DNA of 51,933 bases from the NCBI GenBank assembly GCA_031127095.1, contig JARIEX010000006.1, positions 1 to 51,933 on the forward strand. The letters are read 5' to 3'. Positions 44,430 to 51,933 of the stretch are shown piece by piece. How positions within the stretch are numbered: position 1 is the first letter of the stretch; every line of letters starts with the position of its first letter. Source of the stretch: Gemmatimonadota bacterium. Its GTDB lineage: Bacteria > Gemmatimonadota > Gemmatimonadetes > Gemmatimonadales > Gemmatimonadaceae. The translations under genes and the position numbers were made by a program. The notes beneath the pieces are model-generated. The model had not been told where the DNA came from, ran no database searches, and saw nothing but the letters and a program-made list of their open reading frames with translations.

Positions 44430-44542
44430 CTGCCAACTGCTGAGGAGGCAGGGAGGAGGGTGTCAGGGAGGAGGGAAGAGCAACGGCGTTACCTGCCCCC
44501 TCCGTCCTGACACCCTCCCCCTGCTCCCTAAGCAGTTGGCAG
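44430..44542. repeat. Long imperfect inverted repeat between DUF2461 and VC0807 genes
   Basis: The left arm (44430 to ~44476) and right arm (~44497-44542) are complementary over about 46 bp with few mismatches. The ends CTGCCAACTGCT and AGCAGTTGGCAG are perfect, and GGAGGGTGTCAGG pairs with CCTGACACCCTCC inside. It begins 9 bp past the DUF2461 stop on the minus strand, so it may end that transcript, but its length and sharply defined ends also suit a small mobile palindromic element. No target-site duplication is obvious. Confidence 0.75.
44451..44475 (+). other. Predicted G-quadruplex within the inverted repeat
   Basis: Four GGG tracts with loops AGGA, TGTCA and AGGA lie on the plus strand, meeting the common G3-N1-7 rule. 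They come from a direct repeat of CAGGGAGGAGGG separated by TGT. The fold would compete with the hairpin that the two arms make. Confidence 0.5.
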
Positions 44543-44550
44543 GTCACAAC

Positions 44551-45285
44551 CTATCGGCTCACTGCCTCACGCAACCCTAGCGCCCCATTCAACCACCGCA
44601 CAAACGGCGTCATGGCCTTGAAATGCCCCGCCAGCGTGCGCGGCAGCGCCGGACTGAACACATCGTCGGGCGTCAGCGCGGTCCACGCCGTGAACGACTG
44701 GTACCGCAGCCAGCCGGCCGCCGGATGATCCGCCGCGTACCCACGCGGCAGCCGGGTCAGCATGCCGTCGGTGTCCAGGTCACCGAAACGGCGGCGGAAC
44801 GTGCGTCCCTTCACGATCGCCTCGAACCCCTCGAGGTCGTCGGTGAGCGCCTGACGGATCTTGGTCACCGCCGACCGCGGCGGCATCCAGATCCCGCCAC
44901 CACAGAACGATTGGCCGGGCTCGAGGTGGAAATAGAAGCCCGCGCCGCCGTGGGCCGCCTCGGTCCCCACGCCACGTCCCGCGTCCCGATGAAAAAACCA
45001 GCAGGCCGCGTGCGTCTTGTACGGCGACTTGTCCTTTGAAAAGCGCACGTCGCGGTGAATACGGAACACCGATTTCTTCGGCGAGCCGATGATCTCCGGC
45101 ACGATCGTCGCAAGGTGGACATCGACTTCCTCCACCAGATGCGCCAGCGGACGCTTAATCTCGTGCTCGAAGTCGGCCCGGTGCGCCTCGAACCATTCCT
45201 TCCGGTTGTGCTTCGCGATCCCGCGCAGAAACGTGAACGCCTTCGGCGTAAACGGCGCGTACTGGTCATCGATCAGTGCGTTCAT
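44551..45285 (-). CDS. DUF2461-family protein
   Basis: 244 residues from the ATG at 45285 (ATGA overlap with the esterase stop); the longer frame to 45444 is antisense-like. Family features are clear: FTPKAFTFLRGIAKHNRKEWFEAHR, RIHRDVRFSKDKSPYKTH, and GFYFHLEPGQSFCGGGIWMP. DUF2461 proteins are small cytoplasmic proteins of unknown function. Nothing in the neighbourhood fixes a role. Confidence 0.88.
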   Translation of the reverse strand: MNALIDDQYAPFTPKAFTFLRGIAKHNRKEWFEAHRADFEHEIKRPLAHLVEEVDVHLATIVPEIIGSPKKSVFRIHRDVRFSKDKSPYKTHAACWFFHRDAGRGVGTEAAHGGAGFYFHLEPGQSFCGGGIWMPPRSAVTKIRQALTDDLEGFEAIVKGRTFRRRFGDLDTDGMLTRLPRGYAADHPAAGWLRYQSFTAWTALTPDDVFSPALPRTLAGHFKAMTPFVRWLNGALGLREAVSR

Positions 45286-46157
45286 GACATCCCCGATGAC
45301 ATCGCCATGGCCATGGCGTCCGCCGACGACGTCATCGCCGGAAAGAGAAACCGCAGAAACAGCCCGGTGCGTTCGCCCCACGCGCGCTCGTCGTGCAGGG
45401 CCCCCTCCACTTCCAGATACGCCAGATCGTGCCCGGGGCGCCATCCCTGACGCACGAGCATGCGGTACAGCAGTCGCGTCCCCTTGAGCATGCGTTGCTC
45501 GCCGGTGCCGACATCCAGCCAGATCGACAGGTCGGGGCGCCGCGCATCACTGGCCACGAGCTGCCGCACGATCCACCGGTCGTCCCACCACACGCTGGGC
45601 GACAGCAAGCCGAGCTTGCCGAACACCGCCGGATGTGTGAGTCCGAGGTGCAGCGTGAGCAGTCCGCCCAGCGAACTGCCCGCGAGGCCGGTGTCCCGCG
45701 GTCCACGCCGCGTGCGCCAATTGTGGTCCACCCACGGCTTGAGCTCGTACACCAGCATCCGGCCGTAGCGGTCGGCCAGCCCGCCGGCGTCGTGCGCGTT
45801 ATCGCGCGTGGGCGTGTACTCGTCGATCCGGTCACGCCCCGCATTCCCGATGGCCACGATGATGATCGGCTCGATCACCTGCGCATGCATCAGCGCCCGC
45901 GCCGTGGTGTCCACCCCCCACTGCACACCGAACGGCGACAGCGCGAGATCGTCGAAAACGTTCTGCCCGTCGTGCAGATACAGCACCGGATAGCGCCGGT
46001 CCGGCTGCCGCTCGTAATCCGGCGGCAAACAGATGGTCACATCATGCGGATGTGGCAGAAACCGCGAGCGGATTTCCGTGAAGTGCAGCAGCGAACCGAC
46101 CACGCGCGGGACGGGCGGCTCGGGGTGTAACTCTTCAGACAGTCCCGCATGCACCAC
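45282..46157 (-). CDS. Fes/enterochelin-esterase-like alpha/beta hydrolase
   Basis: 291 residues from the GTG at 46157 (46154 is an equal alternative), just after the dehydrogenase stop at 46162. The motifs YPVLYLHDGQNVFDD, the nucleophile elbow AGSSLGGLLTLH, and a late GALHDERAW carrying the histidine fit the esterase-D/enterochelin-esterase family. No signal peptide is seen. There are no siderophore genes nearby, so hydrolysis of some other ester is as likely. Confidence 0.8.
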   Translation of the reverse strand: MVHAGLSEELHPEPPVPRVVGSLLHFTEIRSRFLPHPHDVTICLPPDYERQPDRRYPVLYLHDGQNVFDDLALSPFGVQWGVDTTARALMHAQVIEPIIIVAIGNAGRDRIDEYTPTRDNAHDAGGLADRYGRMLVYELKPWVDHNWRTRRGPRDTGLAGSSLGGLLTLHLGLTHPAVFGKLGLLSPSVWWDDRWIVRQLVASDARRPDLSIWLDVGTGEQRMLKGTRLLYRMLVRQGWRPGHDLAYLEVEGALHDERAWGERTGLFLRFLFPAMTSSADAMAMAMSSGMS

Positions 46158-46161
46158 GCGA

Positions 46162-47148
46162 TCAGACCAGGTCCGGCACCGCGGCACCGGCCACGAAGGC
46201 GTCCAGATTGGCCAGCGCGCGCATCCCCATGTTCGTGCGCGTCTCGATCGTCGCACTGCCCAGGTGCGGCAGCAGCACCACGTTCTCGAGCTCCTTGAGC
46301 TCGGCCGTCACGCTGGGTTCGAATTCATACACGTCGAGTCCGGCCCCCGCGATCTTCCGCGCCTGCAGCACGGCCGCCAGCGCCGCCTCATCCACCACGT
46401 CGCCACGCGCGGTGTTCACGAGATACGCGTGCTCGGGCATGAGCGCGAGCGTGCGCGCGTTCATGAGATGGCGCGTTTCCGGCGTAGCGGGGCAGTGCAA
46501 CGACACGACATCGGCCCGCGCCAGCAACGTCTCGAGCGAATCCACCCGCTCGGCCCCCTCGGGGCCGGCCGTCGCCGGATCATCAATGCGCGGATCGCGC
46601 GGCGCGTGGTAGATGATCTTCATGTCGAACGCCGCGGCCGCCTGACGCGCCACCGCACGGCCGATGCGGCCGTAGCCCACGATCCCCAGCGTCTTGCGAC
46701 GCAGTGTGCGCCCCAGCATGAACGTGGGCCGCAGGCCGCCCCACGCCCCACTGCGCACATGGCGCTCGCCTTCGCCGAGGCGGCGCATGACCATCAGCAT
46801 CAGCGCGATCGCGATGTCGGCCGTGTCATCGGTGACGACATCGGGCGTGTTGCTGATCGTGATGCCGGCGCGCTTGGCCGCCGCCACATTGATGTGATTG
46901 ACCCCCACACCGACGTTGCACAGCATCCGCGCGCGAATGCCGGGCGCGCTGAAGATTTCTTCGGTCCAACGGTCGGTCACCGTGGTCATCACCACGTCGG
47001 CCTGCTGCAGCACCTGCTTGAGCTGGTCGGGCGCCAGCGCGACATCGGTCTTGTTGAACAGCGCGTCGTAGCGCTCGGCGATCGCGGCCTCGACCGGCGC
47101 CGGCATCTTCCGCGTCACCACCACCCGGATCGGGCGCGCCTCGCTCAT
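46162..47148 (-). CDS. D-2-hydroxyacid dehydrogenase, glyoxylate/hydroxypyruvate reductase type
   Basis: 328 residues from the ATG at 47148 (ATGA overlap with the aminotransferase stop). NAD(P) motif TLGIVGYGRIGRAVA, catalytic arginine in NTARGDVVDE, glutamate in GAGLDVYEFEP and histidine in LLPHLGSATIET. It would reduce glyoxylate or hydroxypyruvate to glycolate or glycerate. Coupling to a serine/alanine-glyoxylate aminotransferase strengthens that: together they turn serine and glyoxylate into glycine and glycerate. Confidence 0.9.
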   Translation of the reverse strand: MSEARPIRVVVTRKMPAPVEAAIAERYDALFNKTDVALAPDQLKQVLQQADVVMTTVTDRWTEEIFSAPGIRARMLCNVGVGVNHINVAAAKRAGITISNTPDVVTDDTADIAIALMLMVMRRLGEGERHVRSGAWGGLRPTFMLGRTLRRKTLGIVGYGRIGRAVARQAAAAFDMKIIYHAPRDPRIDDPATAGPEGAERVDSLETLLARADVVSLHCPATPETRHLMNARTLALMPEHAYLVNTARGDVVDEAALAAVLQARKIAGAGLDVYEFEPSVTAELKELENVVLLPHLGSATIETRTNMGMRALANLDAFVAGAAVPDLV

Positions 47149-48323
47149 GCGGACACCGCATCGCCCACGCGCCACTGCTGCAGCGCGGCGCCGACGCCGC
47201 TCCCCAGCGTGACCGGAATCCCCGCATCGCACAGCGCCATCTCGACCCCGGCCAGCGCCCCGGCCAGCGTGAGGCGGTTGGTGTCGCCCAGATGGCCGAT
47301 GCGAAACACCTTGCCGGCCACTTCGTTCAGCCCCGACCCGAGGGAAATGTCGTACCGCGTGAAGGCCAGCTCGATCACACGCCGCGCGTCGTGCCCCTCG
47401 GGCACCATCACCGCCGTCAGCGAATTCGAGGCGATCTCGGGGCGCTTGGCGCACTGGCGCAGTCCCCACGCATCCACTGCCGCCCGGATCCCGCTGGCGT
47501 GGAACCGGTGCCGCTCGGCCACCGCGTCCATCCCCTCGTCCAGCAGCATCGTCAGCGCCTCGTCGAGCCCGAACAGCAGCGACAGCGCCGGCGTGCTGGG
47601 GAAGTAGCCCTGTGCATTGTTGCTGCGCATGGGACGCAGGTCGAAGTACGCACGCGGCATCGTGCATCCGTCCACGCGAGCCAGCGCCTTGTCGCTCATG
47701 TAGAGAATGCCGAGCCCCGCGGGGAGCATGAACCCCTTCTGCGTGCCCGTAATGGCGCAGTCCACGCCCCACGCATCGAACTGGAAGTCGAGACTGGCGA
47801 TCGAGCTCACGCCGTCCACGTACAGCAGCGCGGGATGCTGCGCGCGATCGATGGCGGCCCGCACGGCTGCCACGTCGCTCGTGACGCCGGTGGCCGTTTC
47901 ATTGTGCACCAGCAGCACACCCTGAATTTCGTGGTTCGTATCGGCGGCGAGCGCGGCTTCGATGCGCGCCGGATCGGCGGCCTCGCCCCACGGCTCTTCG
48001 ATCACGTCCACCTGATAGCCCAGCGCGCGCGCCGTCTGAATGAACAGGTGCGAGAACTGACCGAAGCGCACCGCCAGCAGACGCGCCCCTGGGTTCTGCG
48101 TGTTCACGAGTGCCGCCTCCCACATCGCCGAGCCGGTGGCCGGAAACACGAACGGCTCACCCTTGGTCTGGTGCACGACCTGCGGCAGCCGCGACAGGAT
48201 CGAGTGCGTCAGGGCCGGGAAGGCGGGGGCACGGTGATCTTCCATCGCGCGGTGCATCGCGCGCAGCAGGCGATCGGGAACCGGCGTGGGGCCGGGAATC
48301 TGGAGGAAGTGGCGTCCGGCCAT
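47145..48323 (-). CDS. Class V aminotransferase, serine/alanine-glyoxylate type
   Basis: 392 residues. The PLP lysine is in GTQKGFMLPAGLG near 195; PGPTPVP at the N-terminus and YVDGVSSIAS upstream of the lysine are typical of the serine-glyoxylate/alanine-glyoxylate group. It moves an amino group between serine or alanine and glyoxylate. It overlaps the hydroxypyruvate-reductase-type gene by 4 bp and follows the MarR gene by 3 bp, so MarR may control the pair. Confidence 0.9.
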   Translation of the reverse strand: MAGRHFLQIPGPTPVPDRLLRAMHRAMEDHRAPAFPALTHSILSRLPQVVHQTKGEPFVFPATGSAMWEAALVNTQNPGARLLAVRFGQFSHLFIQTARALGYQVDVIEEPWGEAADPARIEAALAADTNHEIQGVLLVHNETATGVTSDVAAVRAAIDRAQHPALLYVDGVSSIASLDFQFDAWGVDCAITGTQKGFMLPAGLGILYMSDKALARVDGCTMPRAYFDLRPMRSNNAQGYFPSTPALSLLFGLDEALTMLLDEGMDAVAERHRFHASGIRAAVDAWGLRQCAKRPEIASNSLTAVMVPEGHDARRVIELAFTRYDISLGSGLNEVAGKVFRIGHLGDTNRLTLAGALAGVEMALCDAGIPVTLGSGVGAALQQWRVGDAVSA

Positions 48324-48326
48324 CGG

Positions 48327-48863
48327 TTACGTCGGTGTGGGAAGCGAAGAGTCGGGAGCCGGCGCATCCGGCTCCTCGGCGGTCAGATCGTCGTGTGCCT
48401 CGTCGGCGCTGTCGGACCCGTCGGGATCGAGCACCCGTAGCAGGCGGCGGCACAGCCGTGCCAGGCGCGCGCGCTGCTCGCCGCTCACCTCGCGCATGAT
48501 CGCCACGATAGCCTCACTGCGGGCCGGCGCGGCGGTGTGTAGCACGCCGAGTCCGTCATCGGTGAGGTGCACCGTGATAAAACGGCGGTCGGTGGCATGA
48601 CGCTCGCGCCGCACCCAGCCGCGGGCTTCCAGCGCGTCGATGATGGCCGTCATCTGGGCCTTGCTGCGCCCCAGCGCCTCGGCCAGCTCCTGCTGATGCA
48701 CCGGACCGCGCTCCTCGAGCGTCTCGAGCACGCCGAACTGCGAGGCCGACAGCCCGAACGGATGCACCGCCTGTTCAACCTGCGCCGCCGCCATCGTGGC
48801 GGCCCGCTGCAGGGTTGCGTAAGCGTCGAGGGCGCGACGGCGTTTCTTCTCTCCCTTACTCAT
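48327..48863 (-). CDS. MarR-family transcriptional regulator
   Basis: 178 residues. A winged helix with the recognition region LAEALGRSKAQMTAIIDALE and wing RRERHATDRRFITVHLT is diagnostic. The C-terminal ~30 residues are acidic and disordered, longer than usual for MarR. It lies first in the aminotransferase-reductase operon and probably regulates it, perhaps in response to a small aromatic or oxidised ligand; the ligand is unknown. Confidence 0.9.
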   Translation of the reverse strand: MSKGEKKRRRALDAYATLQRAATMAAAQVEQAVHPFGLSASQFGVLETLEERGPVHQQELAEALGRSKAQMTAIIDALEARGWVRRERHATDRRFITVHLTDDGLGVLHTAAPARSEAIVAIMREVSGEQRARLARLCRRLLRVLDPDGSDSADEAHDDLTAEEPDAPAPDSSLPTPT

Positions 48864-48905
48864 GCGTCGTCGGGGTCGGAGGGCGGACGGTCCAGCGGCA
48901 GCGGG

Positions 48906-51080
48906 TTACAGCGAGAGCATGCCCGCGTGCCGGATCGCCATGCGTTCGGCGAGCACAGTCGCGACCGCCATGATCGTTTCCTGCGGGTTGACGCCAAGGG
49001 CCGTCGGCAGCAACGACCCGTCTGCAATGTACAGCCCACGCACGCCGTGCCGCTCCCCATCGGGCGTGGCCCCCGACGTGGCGGGATCGGTGCCCATGCG
49101 GCAGGTGCCGTTCACGTGGGCCGAGAAGAGCCCGATGCGATTCGGCCCGACGGACCCCTGCTCGAGGCGCGCCACGTCGGCCGCCGACCGGACCACGATC
49201 GGCGTGGAGTGCATGGTGCCGACCTCCCGCGCGCCGGCCGCGAAGTGCAGCCGCGCGCTCGCCGACAGGGAGGCGCGGACGCGTCGCTGGTCCTCGGCCG
49301 TGAGCGCATAGGTGATCGACGTCTCCCCACGGCGATTGGTCCGCACCGCCCCGCTGGACCGCTGCCGTTCCGCCCCGTCCCGCGTGAGACCGATCAATAC
49401 GCCCAGCTGATTGAACGACGACATGAGCTCGTGATGGCCACGCCCGAAGCCCGGCATCGCCGCCGCCGTGAACGAGGGGTGCATGGGGGGCGTCTCGATC
49501 CAGAAGCCGAAGTCGGTGCCGCGCCAGCGAAGGTGCTCGTCGCACATCGTGGAGAGCGGAATGCCGGTGCTGGTCACGATCTCGCGGTCGTAGCGCCCCC
49601 AGATGGCGGTGGTCGGGTGCAGCCGTAACCACCGGCCCACCCCGCCACCGCCCAGCCCGGAGCGCTGCAGCAGTGCCGGGGTACCGATAGCGCCGCCCGC
49701 CACCACCACGATGGGCGCGTCGATGGTGAGGGCGCGCGCCGGACGCCCCGAGCGCGGATCGCGCACAGTGGCGTGCACGCGCTTGAGCGGTGGCGTCCCC
49801 GAGCCGGTATCGCGCTCGATGCGCTCGATCCGGTCAACGTGCGTGTCCGCATACACCATGGCCCCGGCCGCGAGGGCGCGTGGCACGAAGGTGAGCAGCG
49901 TGGACTGCTTCGCGTCGTGCCGGCATCCCACCCCGCAGAAGCCGCAGCGCACACAGCCGGTGGCGTTGATCTGCGCCGTGGACACCTTCCACCCCAGCGC
50001 GCGCGCGCCGTCGAGCAGAATGCGGTTGTTGGCGGAATGCGCATCCTCCGGCACGGCGCTGGCGTGCACCTCCCGTTCGATCCGGTCGAACACCGCGCTC
50101 ATGTCGCGCGGCGTCATGCCATACACCCCCGACTCGGCCGCCCACTGCTCGAGCACGAAGTCCGGCGTGCGCAGCATGATCATCCAATTCACCGTGGTCG
50201 ACCCGCCCACGGTGTTCCCCTGCACCAGCGCCACCGAGGCGTCGTCGGTCGTGCGCAGCGCGCCATCCGCGTACAGCTGCTCGGTGAGCTCCGCCTCACG
50301 CTCGTTGAAATCCGCGCGCGAGCGATACGCCCCCGACTCGAGCACGACCACGCGGAATCCCGCCTCCGCCAGCCGCGCCGCGGTCACCGCACCGCCGGCG
50401 CCGGTGCCGATCACGACCACGTCCGCGGTGCTGTGCAGGTCGTCGCGCATGGCCACCGCCGGTACCACCCCCCGCGGCAGCGGATCGGGGGCAATGACCG
50501 TGGGCAGCACGACGGGGCCGCGGGCCACCGGTTCCACCACCGGGGGCGAGCCGGGCTCAGCCGCCGGCAGGGGGCCCTCCCACGGCACGCGCGGGGTGCG
50601 CGACTGCAGCGGCCCGGCATAGCCGACCGCCTCAGCCACCTCGGGCTGGGCGTAGTGCACGGCCAGCATCAGGCGCCGCACGGAGTGCGATGCCGAGCGC
50701 AGCGGGGCCAGCGGCGAGTCGAGCCAGCGGCCAAAGCACCGGCGCTGCTGCGCGAGGGTGAGCGACGCAAAGCGACGGGGCACACCGGTGGCCAGCGCCA
50801 CCGCGATACGTCCCGCGAGCACATCGAGCGCCAGCCCCAGCTGGGCGCGGCGGTGCGGCGGCAGCCCCTCCAGCCGCGCGTCGCACCGCGCCACAAAGTC
50901 GGCGCGCGAGCCGGCGGCCACGTCGGCCCCACGGGGCGCGCCCTCGAGCACGCAGGGGATGAGTGCTTCCAAGGCAGCGCGCTGCGACGGCGTGAGCAGT
51001 GGCAGAACAACGCGCGGTGGCGTGCGGAGGTCGGAAGGCGCGGCGGTCACGGGGTGCACGCTACCGCACGCACCGCCCAC
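48906..51080 (-). CDS. GMC-family FAD oxidoreductase, long-chain alcohol oxidase type
   Basis: 724 residues from the GTG at 51080; GTGs at 51059 and 51050 are equally possible and none has a clear Shine-Dalgarno. An N-terminal helical domain of ~130 residues (LTPSQRAALEALIPCVL) resembles that of fatty-alcohol oxidases. The FAD motif VVVIGTGAGGAVTAARLAEAG is near 220 and GNTVGGSTTVNW follows. A cysteine motif, CVRCGFCGVGCRHDAKQST, is typical of this subfamily. The C-terminal HVNGTCRMG and NPQETIMAVA carry the active-site histidine and asparagine. It would oxidise alcohols to aldehydes. Confidence 0.88.
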   Translation of the reverse strand: MGGACGSVHPVTAAPSDLRTPPRVVLPLLTPSQRAALEALIPCVLEGAPRGADVAAGSRADFVARCDARLEGLPPHRRAQLGLALDVLAGRIAVALATGVPRRFASLTLAQQRRCFGRWLDSPLAPLRSASHSVRRLMLAVHYAQPEVAEAVGYAGPLQSRTPRVPWEGPLPAAEPGSPPVVEPVARGPVVLPTVIAPDPLPRGVVPAVAMRDDLHSTADVVVIGTGAGGAVTAARLAEAGFRVVVLESGAYRSRADFNEREAELTEQLYADGALRTTDDASVALVQGNTVGGSTTVNWMIMLRTPDFVLEQWAAESGVYGMTPRDMSAVFDRIEREVHASAVPEDAHSANNRILLDGARALGWKVSTAQINATGCVRCGFCGVGCRHDAKQSTLLTFVPRALAAGAMVYADTHVDRIERIERDTGSGTPPLKRVHATVRDPRSGRPARALTIDAPIVVVAGGAIGTPALLQRSGLGGGGVGRWLRLHPTTAIWGRYDREIVTSTGIPLSTMCDEHLRWRGTDFGFWIETPPMHPSFTAAAMPGFGRGHHELMSSFNQLGVLIGLTRDGAERQRSSGAVRTNRRGETSITYALTAEDQRRVRASLSASARLHFAAGAREVGTMHSTPIVVRSAADVARLEQGSVGPNRIGLFSAHVNGTCRMGTDPATSGATPDGERHGVRGLYIADGSLLPTALGVNPQETIMAVATVLAERMAIRHAGMLSL

Positions 51081-51127
51081 CCGCCAGCGGGTGGACGCCG
51101 ACGAGCGCGTCGTTCAGGCGCTCCCGC

Positions 51128-51922
51128 TCACGACGGCTCCTCCGCCAGAAATTCCTCGCCATCCGCCGGCTCTTCGGCGTCGAGCCGGTCGAAATAGTGT
51201 GCCACCGCGGTGAACCAGTACGCGCGCACCCTCAACACGGTGTCGCCCACCGCGACCGCGCTGAGCACCTCGTCCAGTTCAGGCCGTTCGAGCGGCACAT
51301 CGTGCAGCCCGCCGAACACGTGTACGTCGTCGAGATGGAGGAGATACGCGAGCACGCAGCGGCCGGGGGCGAGATCGTGGCTGGCGTCGCTCTCGTACAC
51401 GTACGGTTCGCCGTCGTCCGGGGAGAGGTCCGCAGCGAGCGGGAGGCGATTGCGCACCGACACACCGACGCCCGGTTCGGCGTCGACCACCTCCCACACG
51501 CCGAGGATGCCGGCGCGCTGCGCGTGGACCAGTGCCACGGTGTCGGCGTCCGTGCGCGCGCCGTGGCGGGCCTGCTGCGCGGCCAGCCACTGGGCGGCCA
51601 CAGGACCGTCGGCGTCGCGCGCGGCGAAGTGGTACACCGCCCAGGTCGTAAACAGATCGCCCTCTTCGGCGGGGAGTTCGTCGTCTGGGCCGAGCCCCCA
51701 CGCATCGTAGGCCGTATTCATCCACTCGGGGGTGAGCCGACGGTCGGCCCAGTCCACGATCTCCTGCGTGATGCGCTGGGAGCGCTGCATCACCGCCTCG
51801 GCGCGCAGCACGCTGGCGCGCACGGCGTGCGGGAGGGTGGCCGCCTCGGGGGGCACGGCGCCGCCGTGGCACTTCTTGAATTTGCGGCCGGAGCCACAGG
51901 GGCACGGAGCGTTGCGGTCCAT
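51128..51922 (-). CDS. SEC-C motif protein
   Basis: 264 residues with an N-terminal zinc-binding SEC-C motif (NAPCPCGSGRKFKKCHG) at residues 4-20. SEC-C modules are best known from the SecA tail, where they bind SecB and ribosomes; many stand-alone proteins carry them with unknown roles. The rest is acidic and unrecognised. The start is the ATG at 51922, and the minus-strand sequence ATTATCCCCGT just before it could hold a -10 box six bases from the ATG, though the window ends there. Confidence 0.8.
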   Translation of the reverse strand: MDRNAPCPCGSGRKFKKCHGGAVPPEAATLPHAVRASVLRAEAVMQRSQRITQEIVDWADRRLTPEWMNTAYDAWGLGPDDELPAEEGDLFTTWAVYHFAARDADGPVAAQWLAAQQARHGARTDADTVALVHAQRAGILGVWEVVDAEPGVGVSVRNRLPLAADLSPDDGEPYVYESDASHDLAPGRCVLAYLLHLDDVHVFGGLHDVPLERPELDEVLSAVAVGDTVLRVRAYWFTAVAHYFDRLDAEEPADGEEFLAEEPS

Positions 51923-51933
51923 ACGGGGATAAT

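Noticed and set aside
49912-49980. Cysteine cluster in the GMC oxidase as a novel iron-sulfur insertion
   Set aside because: A CxxCGxCxxGC segment in this place is usual for the long-chain alcohol oxidase subfamily, so it is a family trait and not a new fusion.
1-51933. tRNA, rRNA, insertion sequences or prophage
   Set aside because: None seen on either strand by inspection: no transposase or integrase proteins and no cloverleaf with a recognisable TTCGAATC-type arm. A covariance search would be needed to be certain.

Overview
This is a 52 kb piece of a GC-rich bacterial chromosome (roughly two thirds G+C by eye). Gene order is compact and many genes are coupled by ATGA, GTGA or TGATG overlaps. 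The gene set points to Gemmatimonadota: a large secreted VPS10/BNR-repeat protein, secreted S9, M19 and M20 peptidases, a fused ccoNO cbb3 oxidase, a VC0807-type membrane protein and GMC-type alcohol oxidases. The phylum is an inference from gene style; there is no rRNA in the window to prove it. I found no tRNA, rRNA, CRISPR array, transposase or phage gene.

Layout. 1-300: end of an ankyrin-repeat gene and a strong hairpin between convergent genes. 304-3585: secreted VPS10/BNR protein. 3586-5401: the only long gene-free stretch. It holds seven tandem copies of a 139-nt imperfect palindrome separated by six 114-118-nt linkers. 5402-11080: a tolC-mfp-rnd tripartite efflux operon on the minus strand, which would be transcribed straight into the repeat array. 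11287-13206: a cyclic-nucleotide-binding/patatin phospholipase gene with unusually low GC. 13417-13811: a small exported-protein gene that looks frameshifted. 13750-19385: a minus-strand operon of esterase, M19 dipeptidase, two tandem paralogous NAD-epimerases (one Tat-exported) and an MFS/nucleotide-exchanger-like carrier. 19570-21185: an olsB-olsA-like pair for ornithine lipid.

21098-30591 is a respiratory and copper module. A DUF411 protein and a GNAT acetyltransferase are divergent from a nearly complete cbb3 oxidase operon: ccoNO (fused), ccoQ, ccoP (one heme only), ccoG, ccoH, a TauE/SafE-like gene, ccoI and ccoS. 30652-35864: a small unknown protein, a methyltransferase, an APC permease, an aldo/keto reductase-RidA fusion and a secreted M20 amidohydrolase. 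35867-43372, minus strand: NTF2-like protein, S9 peptidase, methyltransferase, an imelysin/di-heme peroxidase lipoprotein and a PhoX-like lipoprotein. 43574-48863, minus strand: VC0807-like membrane protein, a G-rich long inverted repeat, DUF2461, a Fes-like esterase, a D-2-hydroxyacid dehydrogenase, a serine/alanine-glyoxylate aminotransferase and a MarR regulator. 48906-51922: a GMC oxidase and a SEC-C protein.

The most unusual object is the 3.7-5.4 kb array. Its palindromic core has the same length in all seven copies while the linkers carry all the indels. Together with its position as the 3' untranslated region of an efflux operon and the upstream region of a surface-protein gene, this makes it the best candidate here for an undescribed element.
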